Assembly: GCA_021371795.1 (NCBI GenBank)
Contig: JAJFVK010000026.1
Coordinates: forward strand, 1-41,653
Direction of reading: 5' to 3'
Source of the DNA: Planctomycetaceae bacterium
Lineage (GTDB): Bacteria; Planctomycetota; Phycisphaerae; Sedimentisphaerales; UBA12454
Length of the DNA: 41,653 nucleotides
A model generated the notes under the pieces. That model had not been told where the DNA came from, searched no databases, and saw only the letters and a program-made list of their open reading frames with translations. The position numbers and the translations under genes are program-made. This document shows positions 6,727 through 15,263 of this stretch, piece after piece. Position 1 is the stretch's first letter. Every line of letters starts with the position of its first letter.

Positions 6727-7308
6727 ATGGATATTTTTGAAACCATCAAATCTCGTCGCAGTATCAGGCTTTTCAATCAGGAAAAATTAGACAGAAATTT
6801 TCTAATTGAATTAGTCGAAGCAGCAAGGTGCGCCCCTGCTGCGGCGAATATTCAATCACTCGAATACATCATCGTCGATGAACCAGATATGTGCAGCAAG
6901 TTATTTACCACTCTTGCCTGGGCCGGACATGTCAAACCGAAACGAAACCCGGCACCTCTGCAAAGGCCGGTCGCTTATATAATTGTCCTTGTTGACACTG
7001 AAATAAAAAAGGAAGCTCATGTAGATGCCGCCGCTGCCATAGAAAATATTTTACTGGCCGCATGGGGAAAAGGCGTAGGCTCCTGCTGGCTTGGCTCAAT
7101 TGACAGGCTGAAAATTCAGGAAATTTTAAATATCGATGAGAAATATCAAATCAATTCGGTTATTGCTCTTGGCAAACCCGCTGAAACACCCGTTATGGAA
7201 GACGCCGGCGAAAGCACAAAATATTATCTCGACGATAAAGATGTGCTGCACGTCCCCAAAAGGCCGCTGAAGAAAATCATGCATATCAACAGATTCGACG
7301 GTAAATAA
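6727..7308 (+). CDS. Nitroreductase-family flavoprotein
   Basis: The 193-residue protein opens with DIFETIKSRRSIRLF, the FMN-phosphate-binding RRSxRxF motif of the nitroreductase superfamily. It continues with AARCAPAAANIQ and AWGKGVGSCWLGSID, the second flavin-contact region. Such enzymes use NAD(P)H and FMN to reduce nitro groups, quinones or flavins; the physiological substrate cannot be told. It sits 17 bases after the four-helix-bundle gene with a weak GGA ribosome site and may share its transcript. It converges with the response-regulator operon 9 bases later. No ferredoxin extension is present. Confidence 0.85.
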   Translation: MDIFETIKSRRSIRLFNQEKLDRNFLIELVEAARCAPAAANIQSLEYIIVDEPDMCSKLFTTLAWAGHVKPKRNPAPLQRPVAYIIVLVDTEIKKEAHVDAAAAIENILLAAWGKGVGSCWLGSIDRLKIQEILNIDEKYQINSVIALGKPAETPVMEDAGESTKYYLDDKDVLHVPKRPLKKIMHINRFDGK

Positions 7309-7317
7309 CCGGCTTCT

Positions 7318-7725
7318 TTAATATTGATGCTCCGTGTCCGCATCGCCGGATACTGAAACTCCCAACGCTTTTTGAATGGCTTCTAAAAGTTCGTCAATTT
7401 CAAATGGTTTTTGAAAATACCCTACGGCACCATTTTTTAATGCATGCATTTTTGTTTCTTCAGAATCCGATGCTGTTACGATAATAATCGGCGTCATGGC
7501 AATGGTACTCAGAGCGGCAATACGTTCCATAACAACAATTCCGCTTCTCGCAGGCAAACCGATATCGAGAAGAATCAAATCGGGTCTTTCCTGTATGGCC
7601 ATCATAACAGCCGCCACAGCATCGCTGGCAGATACTACTTTATAGCCCGCTGAACGCAATTCCGCGACCAATGTCAACCGGCAGTCATTTTCATCATCAA
7701 CTATAAGTATTTTTTTCTGTTCCAT
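7318..7725 (-). CDS. Stand-alone receiver (response regulator), distal
   Basis: This 135-residue single-domain receiver has the acidic pocket IVDDEND near the N-terminus, phosphorylation site Asp54 (LLDIGLP), a Thr/Ser switch residue in IVTASD (about 84) and Lys106-Pro107 in the YFQKPF motif. There is no output domain, only a short acidic tail. It is the last gene of the kinase operon, 20 bases after the first receiver, with a GAGGGA ribosome site. It probably works as a phosphate acceptor, a sink, or by protein-protein contact, in the manner of CheY or Spo0F. Confidence 0.9.
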   Translation of the reverse strand: MEQKKILIVDDENDCRLTLVAELRSAGYKVVSASDAVAAVMMAIQERPDLILLDIGLPARSGIVVMERIAALSTIAMTPIIIVTASDSEETKMHALKNGAVGYFQKPFEIDELLEAIQKALGVSVSGDADTEHQY

Positions 7726-7745
7726 ATCATTTCCCTCTGCATTTT

Positions 7746-8120
7746 TTATTTCGAATGACTCATTGCATTTGCGATTTTTCCCCGTAATTCTATCGGGTCA
7801 AACGGCTTGGTAACATATTCGAGGATGCCGTATTTATGGGCAATATCTATATCTCTGGGGTCTGAATGCGCGGTCAGCATTATTACAGGAATATTTTTAC
7901 ATTCCGAATTACCACGTAATTCTTCAAGCATCTCAAACCCATTCATTACGGGCATACCGGCATCAAGCAGGACGAGGTCTGGTTTCTCGGCTTCTATTTT
8001 GTCCAGTCCTTCCTGACCGTTCACTGCTGTTATGACTTCATAGCCCCATTTTTTCAGACTAAATGTAACGACTCTCAAAATATCCGGTTCATCATCAACA
8101 ACTAAGATTTTATCTGGCAT
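7746..8120 (-). CDS. Stand-alone receiver (response regulator), proximal
   Basis: The 124-residue CheY-like receiver has VVDDEPD, phosphorylation site Asp53 (LLDAGMP), MLTAHSD and Lys105-Pro106 (VTKPFDP). Its ATG lies inside the 3' end of the sensor-kinase gene, a 19-base overlap, with a GGAGG ribosome site, so production is probably coupled to that of the kinase and the two are very likely partners. There is no DNA-binding or enzymatic output domain. It differs clearly from the second receiver, so the two are not a recent duplication. Confidence 0.9.
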   Translation of the reverse strand: MPDKILVVDDEPDILRVVTFSLKKWGYEVITAVNGQEGLDKIEAEKPDLVLLDAGMPVMNGFEMLEELRGNSECKNIPVIMLTAHSDPRDIDIAHKYGILEYVTKPFDPIELRGKIANAMSHSK

Positions 8121-11100
8121 GGTATCGCCTCCATAGGTAAAGTGAAATAAAATGTAGTTCCTTTTTCATATTCAGATTCTGCCCATATTTTACCGCCGTG
8201 GCTTTCTATAATTTTTTTGGAAATCACAAGGCCCAGGCCTGTTCCGCCTGTTTTTCTGAAGTTGTCTTTAGTGGGTAATTGTTCAAATTCCTTAAACAGC
8301 TTTGACATATCTTCCTGCTTGATTCCGTCTCCTGTGTCTTTGACAGCAGTGATAATATTATCATCGCTGCGGGAAGTAGTAACTTTTACGCTGCCTTTTT
8401 CGGTAAACTTAAGGGCGTTGTTTACAAGGTTGGTCAACACCTGAATGATTTTATCCTTATCAAAATTTACCATTGGAACTCCATCATCAAGCTCGATTAT
8501 AAGATCCAGGCCTTTTTCTTTTATCAGCGGCCTCATTGTTTCTTCGACGAGCTTAACAGTTTCATTTATATTTGCGGGCTTCAGATTAAAATCCATTCTG
8601 CCGGCAGTCATTTTTTGGTAATCCAGAACATCGTTTATCAATCTGGCGAGCCGGTCAACGTTTCTCTTTGCGATACCCAGAAATTCTTTCTGGTCGTCGT
8701 TGAGCGGACCGGTCATTTCGCTATATACAAGGTTTACACCTTCTTTTATAGAGGTCAAAGGCGTTCTCAATTCATGGGAAGCGGTAGAAATAAATTTTGA
8801 TTTCATTTCAACAGCCTCTTCCATTTCTTTCTCAGCTTTTTTGCGATTGGTAATATCGCTCATGGCTACAATCACATATTTACTGCCGTCCAAAACAACG
8901 GGTTCGATAATTATTTCCAGCCAGAGAGTTATCTTTTCCCCTTCCACCAAAAGTGTTGTCGGGACCTCCTCGCAATGTGAGGGTCGATCAAGGTTTAATG
9001 CTTTTACGATGGAATTGCGAATTGAGCATTTTGGGCAGGATCTGCTATGTCCACAACCTTCGGGGGTTTCAAAGGAATGGATACAACCCAGTAAATCTCC
9101 GGGCTGATCACCGAGATGATATTGGCCTATCAATTTTTCGACAACGCCGTTGATTTGTGTAACTTCCGCCTTTTCGTTGAGTAGAAGCATTCCGACTGGA
9201 GCCGCATTAAATATAGCCTTAAGGTTGTCCTTCTCGGTTTGCAACAACTTCTCCGCCTGCTTGCGTTCGGTGATGTCAAGAACAACAACAATCTCGCCGG
9301 CATTCGGATCATTTATGTCCAGCATTGATGAGCTTAACAATACATTAACTACTTTCCCGCCTTTTCGCTGCCATATCGCCTCGATACAGTCTAAACTGTT
9401 TTGCCCGAGGTTGATGTAGAGCTCTCGACCCACCCGTTCAAATTCCGCCATGTCCGGATAAAGTATCTGCGAGGATTGCCCAATTAATTCTTCAGATGTA
9501 TAACCAGATATTTCACTCATCTGGTTGTTAATTTTCCGGAAGATACGTTCCTTAATCAGCAGAATGCCTACCGGTGCTGCCGCAAATGTGCTGCTTAACA
9601 CAGCTTCGCTTTGTCGGAGAGCCGTTTCTACCCGCTTGCGTTCGGTGATGTCAAGAACGGTAACAATCTCACCGGCGTTCAAATCATTTATGTCCAGCAT
9701 CGACGATCTTAACAATACATTAACTATTTTCCCGTCTTTTCGCCGCAACATCGCTTCGATACTGTTGAACCCATTTTGTCTGAGGTTGGTGTAGAGGTCC
9801 CGGCTCACCCGTTCAAACTCCGCCATGTCCGGATAAAGCACCTGCGTTGAATGCCCAATCAATTCTTCAGATGTATAACCAGATATTTCACTCATTTGGT
9901 TATTGAGATTCTGTATGACGCGCCCTTTTGAAAGTGCTATACCAACCGGTGCTGCAGCGAAGATGGTGCGGAGCATAGTTTCGCTTTGCTTGAGAGCCTC
10001 TCCAGCCTGCTTGCGCTCGGTAATATTGTTCATCGCCATAATCACATGTTTGCTGCCATTCAAAACTATCGGTTCGATATTTATTTCCAGCCATAAATCT
10101 GTTTTTTTACCGTCTATTAAAAGCGTTGACACGACTTCTACACAGCAGGCGGACTTGTCTTTTTCCATTGCTGCTTTGGCAGCATTGCGAATCGGACACT
10201 TAGGACATGAAGTGCTATGTCCGCAACCTTCGGGGGTTTCAAAGGAATGGATACAACCCAGTAAGTTTCCGAGCTGGTCGCCGAGACTATATTGGCTTAT
10301 TAAATTTTTGATAAAACCATTGATTTTTACAACTTCCATTTTTTCATTTAGCAGAAGCATTCCTACAGGTACAACTTGAAAGACTGTTTCAAGATTTTCC
10401 TGCTTTTGCAGAAGCTGTTTCTGATTTGATATAAGTTTGTTTTCTATTATTATAATAACGACGCTGATGACACCAAAAAGCAAAAATAAAATCATATTGG
10501 CCTTACTCTGATAAGCTGCAATATAATCGCTTGGTATATACGATACAATTTTCCAGTACCGTTCACCAGTTCTGGTTTTAATATCAGAGATGTTTTCAAT
10601 TCCCAAACGTCCGAATGCAGTTTTGAGTGGATATACTGTGTTATAAACAAAAATACCTTCTTTATTTTCGAAAATACCGTCTGTTGAATTTTTTATCTTT
10701 TCCCACAGTTCGGGATTTTCTACAATCATTGAGCGGTTTTGCCGATCATTGAACATAAAGCCCCAGCATTTTTCCTGCTCGGAGTTATATAACCAGTATC
10801 CGTCTTTATTCAAAAACTGACTTTTTATATTCGAATCAAAACTTTTTTGGGAATGGTCTCCCACAACATTCAGAAGCGAAGATGCCATATAGTTAAGAAC
10901 CAGCAATCCTTTTTTTGTTCCTGATTTATCAAAAATCGGAGTCGCAAAGCGAAGCATCGGATTATACGGCATTTCGATTTGTTCATTTTCAACATTCAAA
11001 TCGAGTTTTGATATATATATCAGACCCTTATCCAGAACAATAGAGTCGGTAAAATAATATCTGCTGCTTTTGTCCTGCAATTTGTCTTCGGGACAGATTA

Positions 11101-11503
11101 CCGCTTTGTCATTTTTGAAATCTACCCTAACGATTTCCATGCCGCCGATGTCAAGTACGCGAAACTGCGAATAAATTCCACGTGCATAGCCGAAATTTAC
11201 AAACAAGTCGGTTAAATCAGAGCGTACTTTCCTGCCGGAATTATCAAAAATTTCAGTTTCTTCAGCAGAATCGGCAAGAAAGGAAATATCCTGTACAACT
11301 TCCCTCAAATAACTCTCAACGCCGATAGTCTCTCTATATATATGTATCTGTAGTTCCTTATGCAGATTATTTTTCCATATCCTCTTTTGCGCATTTACTA
11401 TGGCAAATATCGCAAAGAAAACCACAATAAATGGAAGAGTATAGAATAATATCCTCACTAATTTTTTTTTGTACCGACCGCTGGTTTCATGATTTTTAGC
11501 CAT
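8102..11503 (-). CDS. Membrane sensor histidine kinase with four PAS domains
   Basis: The 1133-residue kinase has a transmembrane helix at about 17-38, an extracytoplasmic Cache-like sensor (39-335), a second helix (336-354) and four PAS domains (about 370-497, 505-622, 630-748, 756-885). A HisKA domain follows with His910 (SHELRTP), then an ATPase domain with N box near 1025, DTGDG 1056-1060 and GGTGLGL 1086-1092. PAS1 and PAS4 both carry a Cys/His cluster (C417, H419, C427, H429, C433, C436 and C807, H809, C817, H819, C823, C826). PAS2 and PAS3 are also near copies. The clusters suggest metal, Fe-S or redox sensing (inference). It heads an operon with two receivers and is divergent from argG. 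Confidence 0.92.
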   Translation of the reverse strand: MAKNHETSGRYKKKLVRILFYTLPFIVVFFAIFAIVNAQKRIWKNNLHKELQIHIYRETIGVESYLREVVQDISFLADSAEETEIFDNSGRKVRSDLTDLFVNFGYARGIYSQFRVLDIGGMEIVRVDFKNDKAVICPEDKLQDKSSRYYFTDSIVLDKGLIYISKLDLNVENEQIEMPYNPMLRFATPIFDKSGTKKGLLVLNYMASSLLNVVGDHSQKSFDSNIKSQFLNKDGYWLYNSEQEKCWGFMFNDRQNRSMIVENPELWEKIKNSTDGIFENKEGIFVYNTVYPLKTAFGRLGIENISDIKTRTGERYWKIVSYIPSDYIAAYQSKANMILFLLFGVISVVIIIIENKLISNQKQLLQKQENLETVFQVVPVGMLLLNEKMEVVKINGFIKNLISQYSLGDQLGNLLGCIHSFETPEGCGHSTSCPKCPIRNAAKAAMEKDKSACCVEVVSTLLIDGKKTDLWLEINIEPIVLNGSKHVIMAMNNITERKQAGEALKQSETMLRTIFAAAPVGIALSKGRVIQNLNNQMSEISGYTSEELIGHSTQVLYPDMAEFERVSRDLYTNLRQNGFNSIEAMLRRKDGKIVNVLLRSSMLDINDLNAGEIVTVLDITERKRVETALRQSEAVLSSTFAAAPVGILLIKERIFRKINNQMSEISGYTSEELIGQSSQILYPDMAEFERVGRELYINLGQNSLDCIEAIWQRKGGKVVNVLLSSSMLDINDPNAGEIVVVLDITERKQAEKLLQTEKDNLKAIFNAAPVGMLLLNEKAEVTQINGVVEKLIGQYHLGDQPGDLLGCIHSFETPEGCGHSRSCPKCSIRNSIVKALNLDRPSHCEEVPTTLLVEGEKITLWLEIIIEPVVLDGSKYVIVAMSDITNRKKAEKEMEEAVEMKSKFISTASHELRTPLTSIKEGVNLVYSEMTGPLNDDQKEFLGIAKRNVDRLARLINDVLDYQKMTAGRMDFNLKPANINETVKLVEETMRPLIKEKGLDLIIELDDGVPMVNFDKDKIIQVLTNLVNNALKFTEKGSVKVTTSRSDDNIITAVKDTGDGIKQEDMSKLFKEFEQLPTKDNFRKTGGTGLGLVISKKIIESHGGKIWAESEYEKGTTFYFTLPMEAIPCQIKS

Positions 11504-11705
11504 ATTTAAATACCCGTCCTAGAAATCCACTGTTACTGTGTCCCTCGAAAGATAAAAAACCTCTGCTTGCAATTAGTTTATCGGCCTAAACGGCGGTACT
11601 ATTGCTTTGAATATCTGAAAATATTAACTTTTATTAAAGTACCAAGCTATACTTACCAGCATGTTTATTATCGGCCCTTAAGCAAAATAAACGGTAACTT
11701 GCTCG

Positions 11706-11733
11706 TTGCCAAATCATATCTAAACTGTATAAT
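11706..11733 (+). promoter_or_regulatory. Promoter of argG
   Basis: TTGCCA (11706-11711), a 16-base spacer and a perfect TATAAT (11728-11733) lie 47 bases upstream of the argG ATG, which has an AAGGA site. The rest of the 277-base divergent spacer (11504-11705) shows no gene and no riboswitch that I recognise. Confidence 0.6.
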
Positions 11734-11780
11734 CATCCACTTATTATGAGTGTTGTGTACTAATTTTTAAGGATTTTAAT

Positions 11781-12998
11781 ATGGCTAAATCATCAAATAA
11801 TAAAGTCGTTCTCGCTTACAGCGGCGGCCTGGATACAAGTGTAATTCTGCCCTGGCTCAAAGAAAACTATGGCTATGACGTTATCGCGTTCGCAGCCGAC
11901 CTCGGTCAGGAAGAGGAACTTTCCGGCATAAAGAAAAAAGCGATGCAGTCTGGCGCAATTAAGTGCATTGTAAAAGACCTTCGCAAGGAATTCGTTACGG
12001 ATTATCTCTGGCCGATGCTCAAAAGCGGCGCGATTTATGAAAACGGCTACCTGCTCGGCACAAGCATTGCCCGTCCGCTTATCGCCAAGTATCAGGTTCT
12101 CGTCGCACAGGCCGAAGGTGCTATCGGCGTAGCTCACGGCGCAACAGGCAAAGGCAACGACCAGGTGCGTTTTGAGCTTACATATATGGCGCTCGACCCG
12201 ACACTGAAAATCATCGCTCCGTGGAAAGACACGAAATTTGAACTCACAAGCCGAGAAGCGGCAATTGAATACGCAAAAGAACATCATATTCCAATCGACC
12301 AAAGCACAAAGAAAATCTATTCACGCGACCGCAACCTCTGGCACATCAGCCACGAAGGCGCAGAACTCGAAGACCCGGCAAACGAACCATTGGATCGCCT
12401 GTTTGTCTTGTCGAATCCTGTTACAAAAGCGCCGAACAAACCGGAGTATGTAACAATTGGTTTTGAAAAAGGTATTCCGGTAAGTCTCAACGGCAAAAAA
12501 ACAGACCCGGTAAAACTTATCGTCGAACTGAATAAAATCGGCGGCAAACACGGCGTAGGTCAGGCCGATATTGTGGAAAATCGTCTTGTCGGAATTAAAT
12601 CCCGCGGCGTGTACGAAACGCCGGGCGGCACAATTCTCGTCGAAGCGCACAAAGCACTGGAAACATTAACGCTCGACCGCGAAACACTGCATTATAAGCA
12701 GCAGATTGCCCTGAAATACGCTGACCTTGTTTACAATGGCCAGTGGTTCTGCAAACTGCGCCACGCTCTCGATGCGTTCGTCGATGTAACACAGCAGAAC
12801 GTAACAGGCTCGGTAAGAGTGAAACTTTATAAAGGCCGCTGCACACCCGCGGGAATAAAGAGTCCAAAGAGTCTGTACAATACAAAGATGGCCAGCTTTA
12901 CGATGGGCGATGAATATAACCCAACTGACGCGACAGGTTTCATTCGTCTGTTCGGTTTACAGATGAAAGTCGCCGGCACAGTAGATAAACAATTATAA
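11781..12998 (+). CDS. argG: Argininosuccinate synthase
   Basis: This 405-residue enzyme joins citrulline and aspartate with ATP in arginine synthesis, in the cytoplasm. It opens with the PP-loop ATP motif [10 protein letters not shown] and continues with [10 protein letters not shown], then [13 protein letters not shown] (citrulline/aspartate site) and APWKD. The length matches the bacterial type. The start is set by AAGGATTTTAAT upstream and by the family N-terminus. It has its own promoter; no other arg gene adjoins it, so argH and argF must be elsewhere. A hairpin follows the stop. Confidence 0.96.
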   Translation: MAKSSNNKVVLAYSGGLDTSVILPWLKENYGYDVIAFAADLGQEEELSGIKKKAMQSGAIKCIVKDLRKEFVTDYLWPMLKSGAIYENGYLLGTSIARPLIAKYQVLVAQAEGAIGVAHGATGKGNDQVRFELTYMALDPTLKIIAPWKDTKFELTSREAAIEYAKEHHIPIDQSTKKIYSRDRNLWHISHEGAELEDPANEPLDRLFVLSNPVTKAPNKPEYVTIGFEKGIPVSLNGKKTDPVKLIVELNKIGGKHGVGQADIVENRLVGIKSRGVYETPGGTILVEAHKALETLTLDRETLHYKQQIALKYADLVYNGQWFCKLRHALDAFVDVTQQNVTGSVRVKLYKGRCTPAGIKSPKSLYNTKMASFTMGDEYNPTDATGFIRLFGLQMKVAGTVDKQL

Positions 12999-13002
12999 AT
13001 TA

Positions 13003-13058
13003 ATCACTGATTACACAGATTAAATGATTATTTCAGTGTAATCAGCGTAATCTGTGAT
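13003..13058. repeat. Imperfect inverted repeat between argG and the peptidase
   Basis: ATCACTGATTACACAGATT (13003-13021) pairs imperfectly with 13034-13058 (ends AATCTGTGAT). The arm is built from the word TGATTACACAG and its variants. It is the kind of dispersed intergenic palindrome often repeated around a chromosome. No T-run follows, so termination is doubtful. Confidence 0.5.
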
Positions 13059-13066
13059 ATAAAAAT

Positions 13067-14224
13067 ATGACTATGATACCGGAATGGATTACGATTACGT
13101 TTATTTTCGCTATTGGTGCGTGCGTCGGCAGTTTTCTAAATGTCGTGATATATCGCATGCCCAGGGATTTGTCGATTGTGCATCCGGGCTCGGCATGTCC
13201 GGGCTGTAAAAATCCGATTGCCTTTTACGATAACATCCCCCTGCTGTCATGGTTGCTGCTGTTGGGCAAATGCAGAAAATGCAAGACGCCGATTTCGCCG
13301 AGATATTTTATAGTAGAGCTGTTCACGGCGGTTGTTTTCGTTGGATTTTATTTGCTCTATTTCCGCGTGAATATCAGAACAGGCCTCGGCGGATTTTTAG
13401 ACACAGGTTACTTCCTGTACATTATCCAGATAATTATGTTGGCCGCATTTATCGCCGCGTCAGCGATTGACTTGGAATTACAGGTTATTCCGCTTTCGAT
13501 TTGCTGGCTCGTTACGGCAGTTGGAATTATCGGTTCGGCATTGGCTGTTTTTGTGTATGACCCTGTAATTATCAGAAGTTACGACCTGTTTCCGTCTGCT
13601 TCAGCAAAGGTTGCTGCACTCTCGGCAGGCGCATTATTGGGGTTACTAACATCTTTGCTGTTACTTTTTACAGGAATTATCAAAACAAGCTATACGCAAC
13701 AGTGTTCTGACATTCCAACCCCTGAAACTGAAAATCAGCCGCCAATAACATACAAGCACCGTCTGGAAATGTTGAAAGAGACAATATTTTTACTCCCGAT
13801 AGTGCTTGGAGCTTTCATCGCGTATAAAGTTTACGAATGGTTTCCGGGCTTTCAGAATTGGTGGATAGATTTTTCGCAAGTACCTGTCATTGCTGGACTT
13901 TTCGGCAGTTTATGGGGCTATTTCATTGGCTGTGCAGTAGTCTGGGCAACGCGTATTTTAGGCACTTTGGCTTTTGGCAGAGAGGCTATGGGGCTGGGCG
14001 ATGTGCACCTTATGGGAGCGGCGGGCGCTGTCATTGGGCCATGGCCGGTGGTAACTGCTTTCTTCATCGCGCCGTTCTTCGGACTGGTTTGGGCGTTCAT
14101 TTGTATGTTTTTTAAAAAAATACGTCAAATTCCTTATGGTCCCTTCTTGTCAATTGGCGTGTTTGTGGTTATGATTCTACACGACACGGTTATGAACTGG
14201 CTTCAGTTCGTATTTTACCGTTAA
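13067..14224 (+). CDS. Type IV prepilin peptidase (A24 family)
   Basis: This 385-residue inner-membrane aspartic protease should cleave leader peptides of type IV pilins or type II secretion pseudopilins, and often methylates the new N-terminus. It opens with GACVGSFLNVVIYRMPR. The cytoplasmic zinc loop has Cys44, Cys47, Cys69 and Cys72, and the catalytic residues are Asp135 (AIDLELQ) and Asp312 in the GLGD motif. At least seven membrane segments are visible. It is longer than the usual 250-290 residues because of an insertion around 200-275. A second in-frame ATG lies two codons in. No pilin genes adjoin it. Confidence 0.92.
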   Translation: MTMIPEWITITFIFAIGACVGSFLNVVIYRMPRDLSIVHPGSACPGCKNPIAFYDNIPLLSWLLLLGKCRKCKTPISPRYFIVELFTAVVFVGFYLLYFRVNIRTGLGGFLDTGYFLYIIQIIMLAAFIAASAIDLELQVIPLSICWLVTAVGIIGSALAVFVYDPVIIRSYDLFPSASAKVAALSAGALLGLLTSLLLLFTGIIKTSYTQQCSDIPTPETENQPPITYKHRLEMLKETIFLLPIVLGAFIAYKVYEWFPGFQNWWIDFSQVPVIAGLFGSLWGYFIGCAVVWATRILGTLAFGREAMGLGDVHLMGAAGAVIGPWPVVTAFFIAPFFGLVWAFICMFFKKIRQIPYGPFLSIGVFVVMILHDTVMNWLQFVFYR

Positions 14225-14264
14225 ATCTGAAATGGAATTTTTTTCTTTGTATAAGGAGATTGAA

Positions 14265-14939
14265 ATGTTGGCTTTGAGAAAAAATGTTGTACTGTTGACG
14301 GTTGTGCTTACTTCGGTTGCTCTGTTGGGCGGCTGTACGGATTATAAGAAAAAATATAACTCCCTGAATGTTGAGCACCAGAATCTTAAGGGATTGTATG
14401 ATAACTGCAAATCGACACTTGAAGGAAGCGCATCAGAAAAGGAAGCACTTGCAGGCAGATTAGCAGAAAGTCAGGCTGAACTTGAAAGAATGAAAAGTGA
14501 AATGGCAGGCGGGAAATCAGCCGGCGATGCTACAGGTTTCGGCGATCAATATGACGTTGACGTCAACGCTAAAGAAGGCACAATTACCGTTACACTGCCC
14601 GAAACGATTCTGTTCGATTCAGGTAAAGCGACATTAAAGGCTTCCGCAAAGGGCAATCTTGACGGAATCGTGGGCGTTCTAAAGGATAAATACAGCGGCA
14701 GACTGATTGATGTTGTCGGCAATACAGATTCAGACCCAATTAAGAAATCAAGTTGGAAAGACAACTGGGAACTGTCAGCACAAAGAGCTCTGTCAGTACT
14801 TAGACAATTAAATTCAACCGGCATTCCGGATGACAGCATCAGAGCTATTGGCTGCGGTTCAAGCAGACCTGTTGCTCCGAATTCAGGCAGCGGAAAATCA
14901 AAGAACAGAAGAGTTGAAATCGTTGTACATATGAAATAA
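14265..14939 (+). CDS. OmpA-family peptidoglycan-binding lipoprotein
   Basis: The start at ATG 14265 is chosen because AAGGAG lies just ahead and a lipoprotein signal then follows directly; an upstream in-frame ATG at 14232 has neither. The 224-residue product has a lipobox LLGG with Cys24, a coiled-coil stretch (about 30-82, KYNSLNVEHQNLKG and repeats) and a C-terminal OmpA-like domain (about 95-220). That domain has the features ILFDSGKATLK, GNTDSDP, LSAQRALSVL and KNRRVEIVV, which bind peptidoglycan in Pal and OmpA. It probably tethers the outer membrane or lipid layer to the cell wall, or serves as a cell-envelope spacer. A strong terminator follows. Confidence 0.88.
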   Translation: MLALRKNVVLLTVVLTSVALLGGCTDYKKKYNSLNVEHQNLKGLYDNCKSTLEGSASEKEALAGRLAESQAELERMKSEMAGGKSAGDATGFGDQYDVDVNAKEGTITVTLPETILFDSGKATLKASAKGNLDGIVGVLKDKYSGRLIDVVGNTDSDPIKKSSWKDNWELSAQRALSVLRQLNSTGIPDDSIRAIGCGSSRPVAPNSGSGKSKNRRVEIVVHMK

Positions 14940-14973
14940 TACCGTTTAAAGAACGGATTTAATAAACGGTTCT

Positions 14974-15005
14974 ACAGTCCCGGCGAAAGTCGGGACTGTT
15001 TTTTT
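14974..15005 (+). terminator. Rho-independent terminator of the OmpA-like gene
   Basis: A nine-pair GC-rich stem, ACAGTCCCG (14974-14982) / CGGGACTGT (14991-14999), is followed by seven T residues. Confidence 0.85.
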
Positions 15006-15263
15006 ATGACATCAATTAATTCGAGAACTACTCTGAAAAATAAAAATGTCATACAAATGTGCAAAATGCGGTTATCCAGATGGTTAAAAGAGGTATGAAA
15101 ACTTGAAGAATGGGGTGGTTTAAGAATACATAATTTCGAAACCACGCAACAAGGTAATTTGCCGCAGAGGGATTCAGGAGCAAAATAGTGGCTGATATTG
15201 CAAAAAGATTTGAGAATAAAGTTATATGCCCTGCCAATGGCAAAATTAAGGAGAACATTACCT
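15006..15263. other. Spacer with a micro-ORF and a hairpin
   Basis: A 13-codon frame at 15046-15087 reads MSYKCAKCGYPDG, which looks like the first knuckle of a zinc ribbon. It may be a relic or chance; no ribosome site precedes it. Further on, GTGGTTT (15115-15121) pairs with AAACCAC (15139-15145). I see no other gene. The promoter for the large secreted protein downstream probably lies here but is not obvious. Confidence 0.3.

Noticed and set aside
9639-10396. PAS repeats as an assembly duplication artefact
   Set aside because: The copies differ at many bases and the reading frame is intact throughout, so true duplication is more likely than misassembly.
11567-11749. 60-codon open frame in the HK-argG spacer
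   Set aside because: Overlaps the argG promoter, lacks a ribosome site and resembles nothing known.
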